DNA of 64,000 nt from Shewanella hanedai (GCF_007197645.1 NZ_VKGK01000004.1:166735-230734); one strand, 5' to 3'; counted from the first letter of the stretch, positions 18,579-28,568 are shown. Numbers and translations are program-made. Notes: generated from the letters alone by a model not told the origin.

Positions 18579-19151
18579 TTGAATTCCAATAAGCAATTAC
18601 CAACACAGCTTATAACACCCGAAACCATCATCAATTTTTGGTTTGAAGAGATAAACCCTAAATGTCATTGGGTTAAAGACCATGACTTTGATGAGCAACT
18701 TCGCACCAGTTTCGGTCCACTACTTGAGCAAGCCAAAGCTGGCGAACTCTATCACTGGCGTGCGACACCACAGGGGCGATTGGCCGAGATAATTGTATTA
18801 GATCAGTTCTCCCGTAACATCTACCGCGATACCCCCCAAGCTTTCGAAGCGGATCCTATGGCATTAGTCTTAGCCCAAGAAGCGGTCGCATTTAAGGTAG
18901 ATCAGGAGATTAACGCCACATACGTCCCCTTTCTGTTTATGCCCTATATGCACAGTGAATCGGCCAAGATACATGAAATCGCAATGGTGCTATTTAAACG
19001 TGAAGCTGCACAGGTGAGTTTAAGTTTTGAAGAGAGACATAAAGCGATCATCGACCGCTTTGGCCGTTACCCCCATAGAAATCAGATCTTAGGGCGCTCC
19101 TCCACAGCTGATGAGTTAGAGTTTCTGTCTCAACCAGGATCTTCATTCTAG
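18579..19151 (+). CDS. DUF924 family protein
   Basis: 190 residues, with the family signature segments INFWFEEINPKCHWVKD, GRLAEIIVLDQFSRNIYRDT and YMHSESAKIHEIAM, and FGRYPHRNQILGR near the end. The start is TTG, preceded by AAAGGAG. DUF924 proteins are widespread, all-helical and TPR-like, with no settled function. It stands 69 bases after the PH-domain pair and may share a transcript. A weak hairpin follows (19215-19241). Confidence 0.85.
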   Translation: MNSNKQLPTQLITPETIINFWFEEINPKCHWVKDHDFDEQLRTSFGPLLEQAKAGELYHWRATPQGRLAEIIVLDQFSRNIYRDTPQAFEADPMALVLAQEAVAFKVDQEINATYVPFLFMPYMHSESAKIHEIAMVLFKREAAQVSLSFEERHKAIIDRFGRYPHRNQILGRSSTADELEFLSQPGSSF

Positions 19152-19480
19152 ACATCAAAGATAACCTTGCGGATAGCGAATGTTGAATGTCTAAATCGGA
19201 GTTAAACCTAATTAACGCTGGCCACACTAGTTAACCAGCGTCCAGTTTCCTAAAATGCGTTAATTCAAGTGATAAGATCTTTGTGTATAATTCCCGTCTT
19301 AAAAGTAACCGATTGATTTTAAATTTAAAAAATATTATGCATGATAAAAGACATAAATTAATTTAAGTCATCAACATTATTTACATTAAATTCACATTAC
19401 ATACCAGCAACCATTCTGTTACATTTATCTTGTTCGCATCGTCCCTTAACAGGCTAAAAACAAAAATAAGAACAACGATC
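19152..19480. other. Intergenic region with weak hairpin and AT-rich promoter zone
   Basis: ACGCTGG and CCAGCGT (19215-19221 and 19235-19241) form a 7-bp stem that could end the DUF924 transcript, though no strong T-run follows. The remaining 230 bases are markedly AT-rich and lead to the M48 lipoprotein gene, so they probably hold its promoter. No gene is seen. Confidence 0.45.
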
Positions 19481-20713
19481 ATGAATGGAAAAAAACTAGC
19501 GCTATTAAGCGGATTGCTATTAACAACGGCTTGTACGTCCACAACTAAAACTAAAGATGTATTACCTTTAACAACGAATTCGCCGGTTTTACAATCGCCT
19601 GAAGAGGAAAAGCTGCTGAGAAAGTCACAGCGGGCGCATGATGAACTTGTCGAAAAAGGATTAATAGTTCGAAATGTCGCAGCTAATAATTATGTAGCAA
19701 GTATTGCTTCAACATTGGCACCTGCCTTTAACCATCCCAAAATAAAGCTCAATTATTACATCTTAAAAGATGCCTCCGTTAATGCCAGCGCATTGCCCAA
19801 TGGTAATATTTATCTCAATGTAGGACTTATTACTAAACTCGCGTCTGAAGAACAACTCGCTTTTGTTATCGCCCATGAAATCGCCCACGTTGTTAAACGT
19901 CATGGCCTTTTAAAAACCATCTCAAGTAAAAATACCATTGCTTCTTCGCATGTTGTAAACATGTTTTTGATGGGCACTAATATTATTTATTTTGCAACCT
20001 TGAATGATTTAGCTTCATTTAGTCGTGAAACCGAAGACGAAGCTGATTACGAAGCGATGAAAATTATTGCACAAACAAACATAAACCTAAATGAAGGGGC
20101 GGAAGCCATTAGGCGGTTAAAACAGGTCAAACATGCTAAAGAAAGCTCTTCCATATGGGGCTCTCATGACAGCATTGAAGATAGAATTGATACTTACTAT
20201 CAAAGGGTTGAACAGCATCAATGGAATCTATCGACGTCAGAACCAGCAATTGAAAACTATCAAATATTTCGAGCTGAATTGGCAAAGCAAGTCATTGATA
20301 TAAGAATAAGAAACAAACAATTTGAATTGGCAGAAGATGTTATTTCTCAGGAACTAGAATTAGCCCCCAAAAATGCAATGTTGTATTTTTATTTAGGGGA
20401 AGTAAATCGCTTAAAAGTACAAGAATTTGAAGCCGCTGCGAAAGAGTACTCTTGGTTATATGATCAAAAAAATGATGAGCAACTAAAGGCTTTGCTTCGA
20501 GAGAATCATATTGCTTATCTCGACAGTGCCAAACAGAGCTACGAAAAAGCTATCGCTATAGATGAAACATTTACCCTAAGCTATCGTGGCTTAGGAATGT
20601 TGGCGCTTGCTGAAAATGAAAAAGAAAAAGCAAAATATTTATTTAACAAGTATTTAAAAACAGATGGCATTCGAGACCGTCGATATATTGAATCACTAAG
20701 AGATAGTATCTAA
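19481..20713 (+). CDS. M48-family metallopeptidase lipoprotein with TPR tail
   Basis: Starting at the ATG at 19481 gives 410 residues with a lipoprotein signal (LLLTTAC lipobox), whereas the longer frame has no export signal at its N-terminus. HEIAH at residues 132-136 is the zinc site, and EDEAD near residue 188 supplies the third ligand, as in BepA/LoiP/OMA1-type M48 peptidases. The last 150 residues look like TPR repeats (ALYFYLGEVNRLK-like and LSYRGLGMLALAENEKEKAK). Likely role: outer-membrane-attached periplasmic protease in envelope quality control. It forms a two-gene unit with the next lipoprotein, 13 bases away. Base composition is lower in GC than its flanks. Confidence 0.85.
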   Translation: MNGKKLALLSGLLLTTACTSTTKTKDVLPLTTNSPVLQSPEEEKLLRKSQRAHDELVEKGLIVRNVAANNYVASIASTLAPAFNHPKIKLNYYILKDASVNASALPNGNIYLNVGLITKLASEEQLAFVIAHEIAHVVKRHGLLKTISSKNTIASSHVVNMFLMGTNIIYFATLNDLASFSRETEDEADYEAMKIIAQTNINLNEGAEAIRRLKQVKHAKESSSIWGSHDSIEDRIDTYYQRVEQHQWNLSTSEPAIENYQIFRAELAKQVIDIRIRNKQFELAEDVISQELELAPKNAMLYFYLGEVNRLKVQEFEAAAKEYSWLYDQKNDEQLKALLRENHIAYLDSAKQSYEKAIAIDETFTLSYRGLGMLALAENEKEKAKYLFNKYLKTDGIRDRRYIESLRDSI

Positions 20714-20726
20714 AGGGAGTTTAAAA

Positions 20727-21533
20727 ATGATAAAAATAATTAAGAGTCTGCTATTACTAAGCATTTTAACTTGGTTAAGCGGTTGTGCTCAAACAACAGT
20801 TAGGCATCATGAAGATTTTCAAGAAGTTGCTCGAAACATAGAATCTGTAGTCATTATCCCTGCAGACGTAGACGTAGAACTAATTGTATTTGATGGTGAT
20901 AACGAAAAGTTAGTTGATAAGGAAAAAATAATTCAAGCTGAAATTCATGCACTTGCAAAGGCTAAGTTAGAAGCTGAAAACTTGAAAGTTATCGATTTTG
21001 ATTTCAAAAAAGAAGCTGAAAATGATGAAGAGTTTGCTTATGCCTTAACTCAGGCCCGCGAAGCCTGGGATATCTCAAAAAAAGACATGTATAAAAAGGG
21101 AGTAGTGGGAGAGAAAGATAAAGCTAACTTTCAAACTAACCTTGGTAGCGTACTAAACATTATTGCAGAAAAAACGGGGGCTGAATCAGCTCTATTAGTG
21201 CATTTTCGCTCATTTGAAAAATCAAAAGGTGTGATTGCAAAAGATGTAACCTCTAGCGTATTAATTGGAGTATTGACTTTGGGAGCTGTCATTCCGATTC
21301 AAGCTACCGAAGGTTCTTTTATTGACGTTGCTTTAGTTGAAACAACTGCTGGTAAGGTTGTTTGGGCAAATAGAAAAGTCGGAGCATCCTCAGACTCAAG
21401 TGCACTTCAATTTGCACTTAAAGAATTACCAGATTTGGTTTGGGAAACTGAAGTTGTTGCTGAAGAGCAAGCTAGCGCCTTAGCAAAAGAGGCGTCTACA
21501 GCACAAGTAGAGTCAGCACCTCAAAAAAATTAA
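20727..21533 (+). CDS. Lipoprotein of unknown function
   Basis: 268 residues with a clear lipoprotein signal peptide (lipobox LSGC at about residues 17-20). The mature part is acidic and lysine-rich, with a segment near residue 180 containing a hydrophobic glycine-rich stretch (SSVLIGVLTLGAVIPI). That suggests a membrane-interacting loop or small beta element. I do not recognise a family. It follows the M48 lipoprotein by 13 bases with AAAGGGAG upstream, so both are probably co-expressed at the periplasmic face and may act together. The pair is AT-rich against its surroundings. Confidence 0.75.
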   Translation: MIKIIKSLLLLSILTWLSGCAQTTVRHHEDFQEVARNIESVVIIPADVDVELIVFDGDNEKLVDKEKIIQAEIHALAKAKLEAENLKVIDFDFKKEAENDEEFAYALTQAREAWDISKKDMYKKGVVGEKDKANFQTNLGSVLNIIAEKTGAESALLVHFRSFEKSKGVIAKDVTSSVLIGVLTLGAVIPIQATEGSFIDVALVETTAGKVVWANRKVGASSDSSALQFALKELPDLVWETEVVAEEQASALAKEASTAQVESAPQKN

Positions 21534-21606
21534 CGTAATAATTAAAAAGATAAAAGTGTCTAGGAAACAGAAGGCTTGCCATAACTCACCGTTCCTAGCT
21601 GAATGG

Positions 21607-21632
21607 CCTACCTCTTTACCTCATGAGGTAGG
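21607..21632. terminator. Hairpin between convergent lipoprotein and ligase genes
   Basis: CCTACCTC and GAGGTAGG form an 8-bp stem with a 10-base loop. It sits midway between two converging genes and could end either transcript. The lack of a T-run makes it weak. Confidence 0.45.
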
Positions 21633-21689
21633 TCTCTGTCACATAACCCTGCACTGTTCAAACAAAAATAAGTGATTTAACCCAGTAAG

Positions 21690-23366
21690 CTAATGACGCT
21701 TTTCCATCATATTTCTCATCACAAATTTTTGAACTTTTCCGGTCACCGTCATAGGAAATTTAGAGACAAAAGAGATATGCTCAGGGATTTTGAAATGACT
21801 AATGCTATTTCTACAATAATCCTGTACTTCCTTTTCAGTCAATGCTCTCCCTTTTTTACATATAATCCATGCACAAACACTTTCTCCATACTTGGTATCT
21901 TTGATCCCAAAAACCTGCACATCTAAAATGCTCTGGTGTGTGTATAAAAAGTTTTCAATTTCTCTTGGATAAACATTCTCACCACCACGAATAATCATAT
22001 CTTTCATCCGCCCAGTAATTTTTAAGTAATTATCGCTATCCATTTCACCCAAATCACCAGAATGTAACCAAGCATCTTCAGTGATCGTTTCTTTTGTTTT
22101 CTGCTCATCCTCCCAATAACCTTTCATGACAGCATAGCCACGAATGCATATCTCACCCTGCTCCCCTATAGGAACGATATCACCGCATTGATTAATTACT
22201 TTTACTTCTAAACCTGGACCAATTTTTCCTACCGTCGACACGCGTTTTTCAATAGCATCATTGATGTCTGTCATATGACTAACGGGACTCGTTTCTGTTT
22301 GACCATAGGCGATAAGCACATGTTTCATGTTCATATCATCGATCACTTTTTTTATCACCTCTATTGGGCATAACGCCCCAGCCATGATACCGGTGCGTAA
22401 ACTCGACAGGTTATATTGCCTAAACTTAGGTTCATTCAACATGGCGATGAACATAGTCGGAACACCATGAAGCGCTGTACATTGCTCATCATTTATCACT
22501 TCTAAACATGCAACGGGGTCAAATGAATCACTGGGAAATACAGCGGTACAGCCATGAGTAATACAAGCTAAGTTTCCCATAACCATACCAAAACAGTGAT
22601 ATAGAGGCACAGGAATACATAACTTGTCCTCCGGACTTAACCGCATTTTTTCCCCTACTTGAAAACCATTATTTAAGATACTTCGGTGGGTTAACGTCGC
22701 CCCTTTAGGTTCGCCAGTTGTACCACTTGTAAATTGAATATTAATCGCATCATCAGGCGACAAGATCTCGCTAAGGTTAATCACTTTTTCAATTAAAGCT
22801 TCGGTGTAATATTCACTAACCTCATCAAAGCGGAACATACCTGCACGATTGTGATTCCCCATTTGAATGATGCTTTTCAACAGCGGGAAATGTTCAGAAA
22901 CAATTTCTCCTGGCGCGCAAAACTTGAGCTCTGGCACTATCTTTTCAATCATTTCAAGGTAATCGTTTGACTTAAAATTTGTAGCTGTAATTAGCACCTT
23001 ACAACCCACCTTTTTAAGTGCATAGGAGAGTTCTGAAATCTGATAAGCAGGATTAATACAAACCAATACCGCGCCTATTTTAGCGGTGGCAAACTGAGCG
23101 ATACACCACTCCACACAGTTAGGGGCCCAAATAGCGACTCTTTCACCCGGTGCCACATTGAGTTTGATTAATCCTGCGGCGAATTGAGTCACTTCTTGAT
23201 GGTATTGCTGATAACTCCAAGAAATATTTTGATGCTTAACAACAAGGGCTTTCTCATCTGGAGATTGTAAAGCGATGCGATCAAATGCCTGCCCAATCGT
23301 ACTATTGAGAAAGCCCACATGACTCTCCCCCTCCCTGTAGCTTTGTTTCGTTAAGCCCTGCTTCAT
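21690..23366 (-). CDS. AMP-forming acyl-CoA synthetase
   Basis: 558 residues of the ANL superfamily. The P-loop-like motif FTSGTTGEPKGATLTH is near residues 208-223. The hinge motif reads TEDAWLHSGDLGEMD. The C-terminal subdomain contains GRMKDMIIRGGENVYPREIE and the catalytic lysine in MTVTGKVQKFVMR. It activates a fatty or other carboxylic acid to its CoA thioester. It is transcribed divergently from the amidase gene, which suggests a shared pathway: amide cleavage yields an acid that this enzyme activates. Chain length cannot be inferred safely; the family resembles medium-chain/fatty-acyl ligases. Confidence 0.88.
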   Translation of the reverse strand: MKQGLTKQSYREGESHVGFLNSTIGQAFDRIALQSPDEKALVVKHQNISWSYQQYHQEVTQFAAGLIKLNVAPGERVAIWAPNCVEWCIAQFATAKIGAVLVCINPAYQISELSYALKKVGCKVLITATNFKSNDYLEMIEKIVPELKFCAPGEIVSEHFPLLKSIIQMGNHNRAGMFRFDEVSEYYTEALIEKVINLSEILSPDDAINIQFTSGTTGEPKGATLTHRSILNNGFQVGEKMRLSPEDKLCIPVPLYHCFGMVMGNLACITHGCTAVFPSDSFDPVACLEVINDEQCTALHGVPTMFIAMLNEPKFRQYNLSSLRTGIMAGALCPIEVIKKVIDDMNMKHVLIAYGQTETSPVSHMTDINDAIEKRVSTVGKIGPGLEVKVINQCGDIVPIGEQGEICIRGYAVMKGYWEDEQKTKETITEDAWLHSGDLGEMDSDNYLKITGRMKDMIIRGGENVYPREIENFLYTHQSILDVQVFGIKDTKYGESVCAWIICKKGRALTEKEVQDYCRNSISHFKIPEHISFVSKFPMTVTGKVQKFVMRNMMEKRH

Positions 23367-23389
23367 TTGTGTTCCTCTCAGCTATCTAA

Positions 23390-23413
23390 CAAGTTTATAA
23401 CTTATAAAACTTG
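23390..23413. promoter_or_regulatory. Near-perfect palindrome in the ligase/amidase divergent promoter region
   Basis: CAAGTTTATAA then CTTATAAAACTTG is an imperfect 24-base inverted repeat just upstream of the ligase start. It has the size and symmetry of a MarR- or TetR-type operator and shares the TTATAA core with the palindrome upstream of the marR gene at 28679. Confidence 0.45.
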
Positions 23414-23532
23414 CTTGTAAAACGCAACATTTATTCTCAAAGTAGAATATACCGACATGTAATATCTTTCTTGACACAATTAACATCATAGCTATACGTT
23501 AGTACTTTGAAATTAGACCAAGGATAAAAACA

Positions 23533-25047
23533 ATGGCAATTAAAAGTCCTACTTTAGATGAGTTAAATTTGATCGCTAAAAGTCTCTTTATGGACTTATC
23601 TGACTCAGATTTGGAATTACATTTTTCTTTATTACAGCCCAACCTTGCTGCTTATGAACTCATTGATTCACTTCCTGATTATGTTCCTGATGTGACCTAT
23701 CCACGCACCAGTGGTTACGAACCCGAACCGGAAGAAAATGAACTTAACGCATGGCATCGTAAAGTCTCAATCAAAGGCTCAAAATCAGGTTTGCTAGAAG
23801 GATGTAAAGTTGTTTTAAAAGATAATATTTTCCTTGCTGGGGTGCCGATGATGAACGGAGCATCGACATTGCAGGGATATGTTCCTGAGTTTGACGCAAC
23901 AATAGTGAGTCGAATCCTCAACGCTGGCGGCGAAATTATTGGCAAAGCCCACTGTGAATATTTCTGTTTGTCTGGAGGAAGTCACACCAACAGTAAGAAT
24001 CCAGTCAAAAATCCTTACAACCCACTGCACTCTAGTGGGGGATCTTCTTCAGGTTGTGGTGCCTTAGTCGGCGCAGGCGAAGTTGAGATGGCAATAGGGT
24101 GCGATCAAGGTGGCTCGATTAGAATCCCCGCCTCTTGGTCTGGTTGCGTTGGCATGAAACCAACTTGGGGTCTAGTGCCTTACAGTGGGATCATGCCCAT
24201 TGAAAATACTATCGATAATGCAGGACCTATCACCAACAATGTAGAGAACAATGCCAAACTCTTGCAAGCCATAGCAGGTCATGACGGACTCGATCCAAGG
24301 CAGTACAGACAAGAAGTAGATAACTATCTTGTTGGTTTAAAATCTAATATTAACGATTTGAAAATAGGTATTCTCACTGATGGGTTTAACCGTCCAGAAT
24401 CAGAAAGTGATGTAGATAAAGCTGTACTCGATGCCGTCGATGTATTTTCTAAACTTGGTGCAAGTGTTGATCAAGTATCGACTCCTTGGCACAACATAGG
24501 GCAATCCATCTGGCTGGCGATAGCATTAGAAGGTTTAACCGATCAAATGATGATCCGTAATGGTATGGGGCTAGGCTGGAAAGGGTTGTACAGCACCAGT
24601 TTAATTGACCGTCACTCAAGTTGGCGCATGCGTGCTAATGAGCTGCCAAATAATCTAAAGTCTTGCTTGTTAACTGGTCAATACATGCTTGAGAAATATA
24701 ACGGTCATTATTATGCAAAAGCCCAGAATCTAAGTCGTCGCTTAACCGACGAATACAACAAACTCCTGTCGCACTTTGACATTTTAGTCATGCCAACGAC
24801 CCCCATGCAATCCCCTCTTATTCCTACTACTGACGATGATGAGTTTCTGCATGTCCAACGTGCCTTTGAAATGATCGGTAACACCTGCCCCTTTGATACA
24901 ACTGGTCACCCAGCTTTATCTATACCTTGCGGAATGCGGAACGGTTTACCCGTCGGAATGATGTTAGTAGGCAATCATTTTGATGAAGCGACGTTATATC
25001 GTGCTGCGCAAGCTTATGAGCAAAGCATTGATTGGAAATCCGTTTAG
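23533..25047 (+). CDS. Amidase signature family enzyme
   Basis: 504 residues with the Ser-cisSer-Lys triad of amidase-signature hydrolases: Lys96 in VVLKDNIF, the glycine/serine loop GGSSSGCG at residues 169-176, and nucleophile Ser195 in DQGGSIRIPAS. No signal peptide, so cytoplasmic. The family cleaves carboxamides to acid and ammonia; sequence alone does not reveal the substrate. It lies between a divergent acyl-CoA ligase and a TonB receptor, and near an AmiC-like ligand-binding protein, which supports a role in amide catabolism rather than tRNA amidation. GatB and GatC are absent nearby. Confidence 0.88.
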   Translation: MAIKSPTLDELNLIAKSLFMDLSDSDLELHFSLLQPNLAAYELIDSLPDYVPDVTYPRTSGYEPEPEENELNAWHRKVSIKGSKSGLLEGCKVVLKDNIFLAGVPMMNGASTLQGYVPEFDATIVSRILNAGGEIIGKAHCEYFCLSGGSHTNSKNPVKNPYNPLHSSGGSSSGCGALVGAGEVEMAIGCDQGGSIRIPASWSGCVGMKPTWGLVPYSGIMPIENTIDNAGPITNNVENNAKLLQAIAGHDGLDPRQYRQEVDNYLVGLKSNINDLKIGILTDGFNRPESESDVDKAVLDAVDVFSKLGASVDQVSTPWHNIGQSIWLAIALEGLTDQMMIRNGMGLGWKGLYSTSLIDRHSSWRMRANELPNNLKSCLLTGQYMLEKYNGHYYAKAQNLSRRLTDEYNKLLSHFDILVMPTTPMQSPLIPTTDDDEFLHVQRAFEMIGNTCPFDTTGHPALSIPCGMRNGLPVGMMLVGNHFDEATLYRAAQAYEQSIDWKSV

Positions 25048-25113
25048 CCTCTCCATAGCCTAAATGTTCAATGTTTACTCGCTAGTTATTCTAACAATAA
25101 ACAAATAAAAGGA

Positions 25114-27402
25114 ATGATGAATATTATGAATCGATTAATAAATCTAACACTAATAATCTCAATGTCTTTCGCTATATTTCCTGTCTTAAGTGATGATTCG
25201 GAAATTGAAGTTATTGAAGTCAGAGCTCAAAAAAGAGTTCAGCCATTACAAAAAGTCGGTATCACTATGGCTGCATTTGGTGAAGATCAACTAAAAGAGT
25301 TAGGTGTAACCGATGTCGTTAATGTTGCTGCAAACGTATCAAATGTGCAGGTCAATTACGGGCTAGGCAATAACTTTTTCAATATAAGAGGATTAGGTTT
25401 AAACGAATTTACCTCCAATCTTGACGCCCCCGTTGCAGTTCATGTGGATGAAGTTTACATGAGTAAGGGCTTTATGACAGGAATGACACTGTTTGATATT
25501 GAGCATGTCGAAGTACTTAAAGGCCCCCAAGGGGATCTTTTTGGTCGGAACACGACTGGCGGAGCTGTTAATTTTTTCACCAACAAACCGACCTCCTATT
25601 TTGAAGCTGGGGTCAATATTGGCTATGACAACTATGACACGTTCACCACAGAAAACTTTATCTCAGGGCCTTTGTCTGAAAACCTCTCCGGAAGACTCTC
25701 CATGTATATCACAGAACAAGGTGAGGGCTATTACTACAATACTACTCGTCAAGATGATGAGGGGGCTGTAAAAGAAAAAGCCGTTCGTGGTCAACTTTTA
25801 TGGGAAAATGATGAAGGAACATCCGCTTTGCTTTCAATACACTATGGTAAGGACAAATCTGAACTGCATCCCTATGAAGGGGTCGGTAATACGCTACCCG
25901 ATGGCAGTGGGTTTTGCCCTGAATACCTCAATGGAACAGTACAAGGTGACAATGCTAATTGCTTACGTGGGTTAGATCTTATTTTCAATCCAGGTCAAGA
26001 TGTCAGCCAATACTATCCTGGAGAAAATGATCCTTATACTACTCAAAATAATCTTAGTTTCGATGTCGATAATGAAAGTTTAGGGGGTTTAGTCAGAGTA
26101 GAGCACCAGCTTGATAATGCATTATTTTCTTCTATAACGGCCTATGAACAATTCAGCCAAGATCAACGCGAAGATTCTGATGGTAGTCCTGTGACCTCTG
26201 TTGAAGTTTATTGGCACACCGAATTTAAGCAGTTTACTCAAGAATTCAGATTAGCGTCGGATTTTGATCATAACGATTGGAATTACATTGTTGGATTATT
26301 CTATGAACATGACGACTTTGATAACGCAGATTATTTAACGGCTTATTTGCCATTTAATGGGCTAAACAATTACTCAAAATACAATCAAAAAGTCGATGCT
26401 GTCGCGTTATTTGCACACATAGAGAATGAGTTAACAGAAGAATTAAGGTTAATTAGTGGTGTTCGCTACAGCTGGGAACAAACAAATCTAACAGGCGGAA
26501 CTTATAAAGGAGATGGACTGAAATCTATCAATGGTAAAGAGCAGCCCGTCACCATCACAGGTATCGCATCTACCGCAGCAAACCTTAGCGATGGCGGCCT
26601 ACGAACGGATGAAAACGTCACCTTTAAAGCTGGGTTAGAGTGGACTCCTCAAGAGGACATACTGTATTACGGTTCAATCTCAACAGGGTTTAGAAGTGGA
26701 GGCTATAGTGTTGCTTTTGCTGCTACACAGGATGAACTGACGAGCTTAGAACCCGAAGAGATAATCTCTTATGAAATCGGATTTAAATCTACCTTAGCCA
26801 ATAGAAGCCTACAATTTAACGGGTCTATTTTCCGTTACGACTTTCAAAATGGCCACATTGATGTAGATGCGCCTAACTCCCCTGTCCCCATCACGATTAA
26901 CGCCGCTGAAATTGAAACCATAGGGGCTGAACTCGACCTACAATGGGTGCCTATTGATGGTTTGAAACTCACTTCAGGTGTGGGTTGGGTCGATGCTGAA
27001 TTAAAAAGTGACCTCACGTTAAAAACAGGAATTGGTGAAGTTCAACTACAAGGAAACCGTCCGGCTTTTAACCCAAAATACACGTACAACGGACAAGCGC
27101 GATATGCGTGGGATCTAAACAATGGTTACGATCTGATTTTTGCCAGTGACTGGAGTTGGAGAGCTGAGCAATACCTAGAAGTTAATAATCAACCAAGTAA
27201 TTTAATTGATGACTATTGGATCGTGAATGCGAGAATTGCTCTCGAGTCATCTGAAAATGATTGGCGTATCTCTTTATGGGGGAAGAATATAACAGATACT
27301 CAGTATGTGACTTACCTCAACGACCTCCCTGCATTTGGTTGGTTACTTAGAGGCTACGGTGCTCCGTCAACTTACGGCGCAACATTTGAGATGAAGTTTT
27401 AA
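25114..27402 (+). CDS. TonB-dependent outer-membrane receptor (amidase locus)
   Basis: 762 residues with a signal peptide ending near FAIFPVLS. The plug is visible (VIEVRAQKRVQPLQKVGITM, GLGLNEFTSNLDAP, FGRNTTGGAVNFFTNKPT), and the long beta-barrel ends GATFEMKF, with the C-terminal Phe typical of Omp85-dependent insertion. Either of two adjacent ATG codons may start it, both behind AAAAGGA. It follows the amidase by 66 bases and probably shares its transcript. The receptor type is that of catabolic substrate uptake. A good terminator follows at 27413-27447. Confidence 0.9.
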   Translation: MMNIMNRLINLTLIISMSFAIFPVLSDDSEIEVIEVRAQKRVQPLQKVGITMAAFGEDQLKELGVTDVVNVAANVSNVQVNYGLGNNFFNIRGLGLNEFTSNLDAPVAVHVDEVYMSKGFMTGMTLFDIEHVEVLKGPQGDLFGRNTTGGAVNFFTNKPTSYFEAGVNIGYDNYDTFTTENFISGPLSENLSGRLSMYITEQGEGYYYNTTRQDDEGAVKEKAVRGQLLWENDEGTSALLSIHYGKDKSELHPYEGVGNTLPDGSGFCPEYLNGTVQGDNANCLRGLDLIFNPGQDVSQYYPGENDPYTTQNNLSFDVDNESLGGLVRVEHQLDNALFSSITAYEQFSQDQREDSDGSPVTSVEVYWHTEFKQFTQEFRLASDFDHNDWNYIVGLFYEHDDFDNADYLTAYLPFNGLNNYSKYNQKVDAVALFAHIENELTEELRLISGVRYSWEQTNLTGGTYKGDGLKSINGKEQPVTITGIASTAANLSDGGLRTDENVTFKAGLEWTPQEDILYYGSISTGFRSGGYSVAFAATQDELTSLEPEEIISYEIGFKSTLANRSLQFNGSIFRYDFQNGHIDVDAPNSPVPITINAAEIETIGAELDLQWVPIDGLKLTSGVGWVDAELKSDLTLKTGIGEVQLQGNRPAFNPKYTYNGQARYAWDLNNGYDLIFASDWSWRAEQYLEVNNQPSNLIDDYWIVNARIALESSENDWRISLWGKNITDTQYVTYLNDLPAFGWLLRGYGAPSTYGATFEMKF

Positions 27403-27412
27403 AACGAATTAA

Positions 27413-27447
27413 AACACCGTTAACTTCAAATTAGCGGTGTTCTTTTT
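27413..27447 (+). terminator. Rho-independent terminator after the TonB receptor gene
   Basis: AACACCG and CGGTGTT form a 7-bp stem followed at once by CTTTTT on the plus strand. It lies 10 bases after the stop codon. Confidence 0.8.
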
Positions 27448-27494
27448 CAGTAAGTTTAATGGGATAGACTGATTAACAATAGAAAGAGAGAATG

Positions 27495-28568
27495 CTAATA
27501 ACCGACACGATGAAGAGGAACAAACCCATTATCTTTTGCTTGAACAATAAACACATCCGCTTGGACATTTTTATTTAACAAGGTTATTTCGCCTCTTGGG
27601 CTGTGAAAATTAACCGCCGACATAGATGTTTTCTCAATATCATTCGTCAGTAAAGATTGGCTTCTCTCCGCTAAGTCAGCAAGTAACATAATACCTTCAT
27701 AACTTGAAACGCTTATCTGATTGAGTCCAGGTGCCAACTCGCCAAAATTATTATAATAAAGCTTATTAAAACTCTTAGCCTCATTGGTATCTAAACCCTC
27801 GAAATACCCCATTGATGAAAATAAATTTCGACTGTTTTCATTACCAATCGCATACAACATGTTTTCTTCAATCGCGCTACAGTATCGAATGATTTGGGTA
27901 TCTAAACCCCGTTGAGCAAACTGTCGATTAAAATCAATTGAGCCTTCACCAAGCAAATTAATAAAAACAACATCAGGCTTTTCCTGTTCAATACGATCAA
28001 GCGTGCTTGAAAAGTCTTTACAATGGAGAGGTAAAAGCTCGTTAGCAACAACTTGACGGTGCCTTGAATGGAGAAAATCAATCGCGGAGGAGTGAGTTTT
28101 AGCAGGCCAAACATAGTCACTTCCAACAAAAAACCAACGTTGAGATTTTACATTAATACAGAGCCATTCGAGTGTAGGTAACACACTTTGCTCTGTGGTA
28201 AGTCCGGTAAGGAACATCCCCGTGCATTGATCGCCGCCTTCATACATTGGGGTGTATATGTAGGGCACTCGCCCTCGAATGGCATGAGCAACCTCTTTAC
28301 GTATATCACTCGTGTGGGTTCCAACCAATGCTGATATTTCGCCTGAGTGGACCTTGGCTGAGACTTCTTTGGCGACGGCACTCGGCGCTACACTGGCATC
28401 AATAAATTCAAGTTCAACTTTGTAATCAAGTATACCTCGATAACTATTGAGTTCTGCTGCGGCCAGTATAGAACAAGCCTCACAAGAGTTGCCCCAAAGG
28501 CCGATTGGCCCACTAAATGGCAACAGCACACCAATCTTGACGGTTTGATCACTCACTTTTTCATTCAA
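27495..28568 (-). CDS. AmiC-like periplasmic-binding-fold protein without a signal peptide
   Basis: 357 residues of the type I periplasmic-binding fold seen in branched-chain amino acid receptors and AmiC. It starts directly with VKIGVLLPFSGPIGLWGNSC. The segments SALVGTHTSDIRKEV, YIYTPMYEGGDQC and FVGSDYVWP closely follow the AmiC/UrtA pattern. It lacks a signal peptide and no transporter genes are adjacent, so it probably acts in the cytoplasm. Pseudomonas AmiC is such a cytoplasmic amide sensor that restrains the antiterminator AmiR. No AmiR-like gene is visible here. It converges on the TonB receptor and is divergent from the MarR gene. Confidence 0.78.
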   Translation of the reverse strand: MNEKVSDQTVKIGVLLPFSGPIGLWGNSCEACSILAAAELNSYRGILDYKVELEFIDASVAPSAVAKEVSAKVHSGEISALVGTHTSDIRKEVAHAIRGRVPYIYTPMYEGGDQCTGMFLTGLTTEQSVLPTLEWLCINVKSQRWFFVGSDYVWPAKTHSSAIDFLHSRHRQVVANELLPLHCKDFSSTLDRIEQEKPDVVFINLLGEGSIDFNRQFAQRGLDTQIIRYCSAIEENMLYAIGNENSRNLFSSMGYFEGLDTNEAKSFNKLYYNNFGELAPGLNQISVSSYEGIMLLADLAERSQSLLTNDIEKTSMSAVNFHSPRGEITLLNKNVQADVFIVQAKDNGFVPLHRVGY

